8,035 nt of DNA from Bacillota bacterium (GTDB taxonomy: Bacteria; Bacillota; Clostridia; Acetivibrionales; DTU013): the NCBI GenBank assembly GCA_023409615.1, contig JAEYRF010000073.1, positions 1-8,035 of the forward strand, read 5' to 3'. Shown here piece after piece: positions 6,910 to 8,035 of this stretch. Within the stretch, counting starts at the first letter, position 1. Each line of letters begins with the position of its first letter. A program made the position numbers and the translations under genes. The notes beneath the pieces were generated by a model. It searched no databases, was not told the DNA's origin, and worked only from the letters and a program-made list of their open reading frames with translations.

Positions 6910-7392
6910 TTATACAAATAGTCTGCGCCTGATGATAAACTTCACTGTAGCATTACGGCCACAGAGTTCTCTTAAGCTGACAGATTCATTGCCGATCTTA
7001 AGTATGTGGTCCGAAACGGTGCCTACAATGTAGGAGAGGCTGTCCATTTCTTTGTCAAACCCACTTATGATCATGGAACCATCTTCAGCGTATTCCAGTG
7101 TCTGCCCTTCTTCTAACTCTGTCTGAACCCCGGCGCCAAAAGAATAATATATTGTTCGAATAACATATATACTGCCATCACGATATTCATAGACATCGGT
7201 CACCGGTGTCTTGTTAACAGAGTGAACAAAGGTGACAGAAAACTCATCTCCCTCATTCACAGGATAATAAGCAATTACTTTATTTGTATCCCCGTCCTTG
7301 AGCAAAACACAAGGATTTGAAAATAATAAATAAAGAAAAACGGAGGACGCAACTATGAGTACCAGTGCGGCCCCCGTCAGTACGTGTTTCAT
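6910..7392 (-). CDS. DUF1850 domain protein, TAXI-TRAP associated
   Basis: This is a 160-residue protein of the DUF1850 family, which is typically encoded between the TAXI binding protein and the fused permease, exactly as here. Residues about 5-24 form a hydrophobic segment that would act as an uncleaved anchor or signal; the remainder is a predicted extracytoplasmic beta-rich domain. Family-type motifs are TFVHSVNKTPVTDVYEY (54-70) and FGAGVQTE (85-92), and the ending VKFIIRRRLFV is also typical, so the gene looks complete. Its function is not known; a role in assembly or substrate handling of the transporter is inferred from conserved gene order only. The start lies 15 bases after the binding-protein stop, with AAGGGA of the preceding gene's end as a somewhat distant ribosome binding site. 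Cysteines at 28 and 144 do not form a lipobox. Confidence 0.88.
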   Translation of the reverse strand: MKHVLTGAALVLIVASSVFLYLLFSNPCVLLKDGDTNKVIAYYPVNEGDEFSVTFVHSVNKTPVTDVYEYRDGSIYVIRTIYYSFGAGVQTELEEGQTLEYAEDGSMIISGFDKEMDSLSYIVGTVSDHILKIGNESVSLRELCGRNATVKFIIRRRLFV

Positions 7393-7407
7393 TTAGATCA
7401 ACATCCC

Positions 7408-8035
7408 TTAACGAACGCCAACTTCTTTATAGTATTTCAACGCACCCGGATGAATTGGAATAGATATACCTGATACAGAATATTCTGCATCAAGCTCAGC
7501 ACCCTTCGGGTGTGCCTGCGCGATCTCATCGGCATTTTCAAATAGAGCCTTGGTCATTTTGTAAACCAGATCCTCAGATAAGTCATCTGAAACTATATAA
7601 GTTGCAACAACGGCAACAGTCTGCTTATCATTATTTACGCCCTTGTAAGAATTACCGGGGATTGCAAACTTCGTATAGAAAGGATATTTCTCAATTAATG
7701 CTGCAGCATGCGCATCGTCAACTTCAAGCAGGTTAATTGTATTGGAAGTCGCCAACTCAACTATAGCAGTGGTAGGAGCACCGGCAACACAGAAGAACGC
7801 ATCTATCTTGTCGTCCTTGAGCGCTGTAGCACTATCTCCAAAGCTGAGGTTATGTACTTCAATGTCATCAAATGTCATCCCATATGCTTCAAGGATCTGA
7901 TGAGCATTAAACTCACATCCCGATCCAACATCACCAACCGAAACGCGTTTGCCCTTCAACTCGGAAATATCGGTAATATTGCTCTTGGAAACTATCTGAA
8001 CCACTTCAGCATAGCATCCTGCCATTGCAGAAAAT
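7408..8035 (-). CDS. TAXI-family TRAP transporter substrate-binding protein (C-terminal part, truncated by window edge)
   Basis: This is the extracytoplasmic solute receptor that delivers substrate to the fused permease encoded downstream. About 209 C-terminal codons are in the window; the frame stays open to position 8034, giving FSA before MAGCYAEVVQIV, so the methionine at 8023-8025 is internal and the true start and signal peptide lie beyond the right edge. Family features include LKGKRVSVGDVGSGCEFNAHQ (read across 23-43 from that methionine), the following ILEAYGMTFDDI, and DAFFCVAGAPTTAIVELA. TAXI proteins are about 320-340 residues long, so roughly a third is missing. The position normally holding a small or acidic residue after GSG is cysteine here (GSGCEFN), which may matter for ligand contact. 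It is the most upstream visible gene of the TRAP operon; the promoter is outside the window. The ligand cannot be assigned from sequence. Confidence 0.92.
   Translation of the reverse strand, partial: FSAMAGCYAEVVQIVSKSNITDISELKGKRVSVGDVGSGCEFNAHQILEAYGMTFDDIEVHNLSFGDSATALKDDKIDAFFCVAGAPTTAIVELATSNTINLLEVDDAHAAALIEKYPFYTKFAIPGNSYKGVNNDKQTVAVVATYIVSDDLSEDLVYKMTKALFENADEIAQAHPKGAELDAEYSVSGISIPIHPGALKYYKEVGVR

Overview
The window looks like chromosomal DNA from a low-to-moderate GC anaerobic member of the Clostridia (Firmicutes). This is inferred from the large single-chain PurL type with its PurS-like N-terminus, the GGAG/AAAGGAGG ribosome binding sites, the AT-rich sigma-70-like promoters, and a TAXI-type TRAP transporter next to an acyl-CoA ligase. 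No species can be named from the sequence alone. No phage, insertion sequence, CRISPR array, tRNA or rRNA is visible.

Layout. (1) Positions 1-1095, minus strand: the first 365 residues of phosphoribosylformylglycinamidine synthase (purL), which continues off the left edge. (2) 1096-1249: a short divergent promoter region. (3) 1250-2131, plus strand: a LysR-type regulator. (4) 2117-2275: a C/T-rich stretch of three near-identical units that begins inside the last codons of the LysR gene. A 17-base piece of the unit also occurs inside purL, and a one-mismatch copy of its core lies 56 bases upstream inside the LysR gene. (5) 2420-4683, plus strand: a two-gene operon of an XRE-cupin regulator and an AMP-forming acyl-CoA ligase of the medium-chain type, ended by a clear intrinsic terminator. 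(6) 4778-4835: a 29-bp tandem duplication across the stop codon of the next gene. (7) 4820-8035, minus strand: a TAXI-TRAP transport operon, in transcription order substrate-binding protein (5' end off the right edge), DUF1850 membrane-anchored protein, and fused DctQM-type permease.

How they work together. The TRAP operon would import an organic anion, usually a carboxylate, using an ion gradient. The convergent ligase operon would activate a carboxylic acid to its CoA thioester, and the XRE-cupin protein could sense the acid or its product. Co-function of the two operons is inferred from proximity only. The purL gene is housekeeping purine synthesis, and the LysR regulator's target is unknown. 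All protein families are recognisable. The least explained material is the repeat family around the LysR 3' end and the 29-bp duplication at the permease stop codon.
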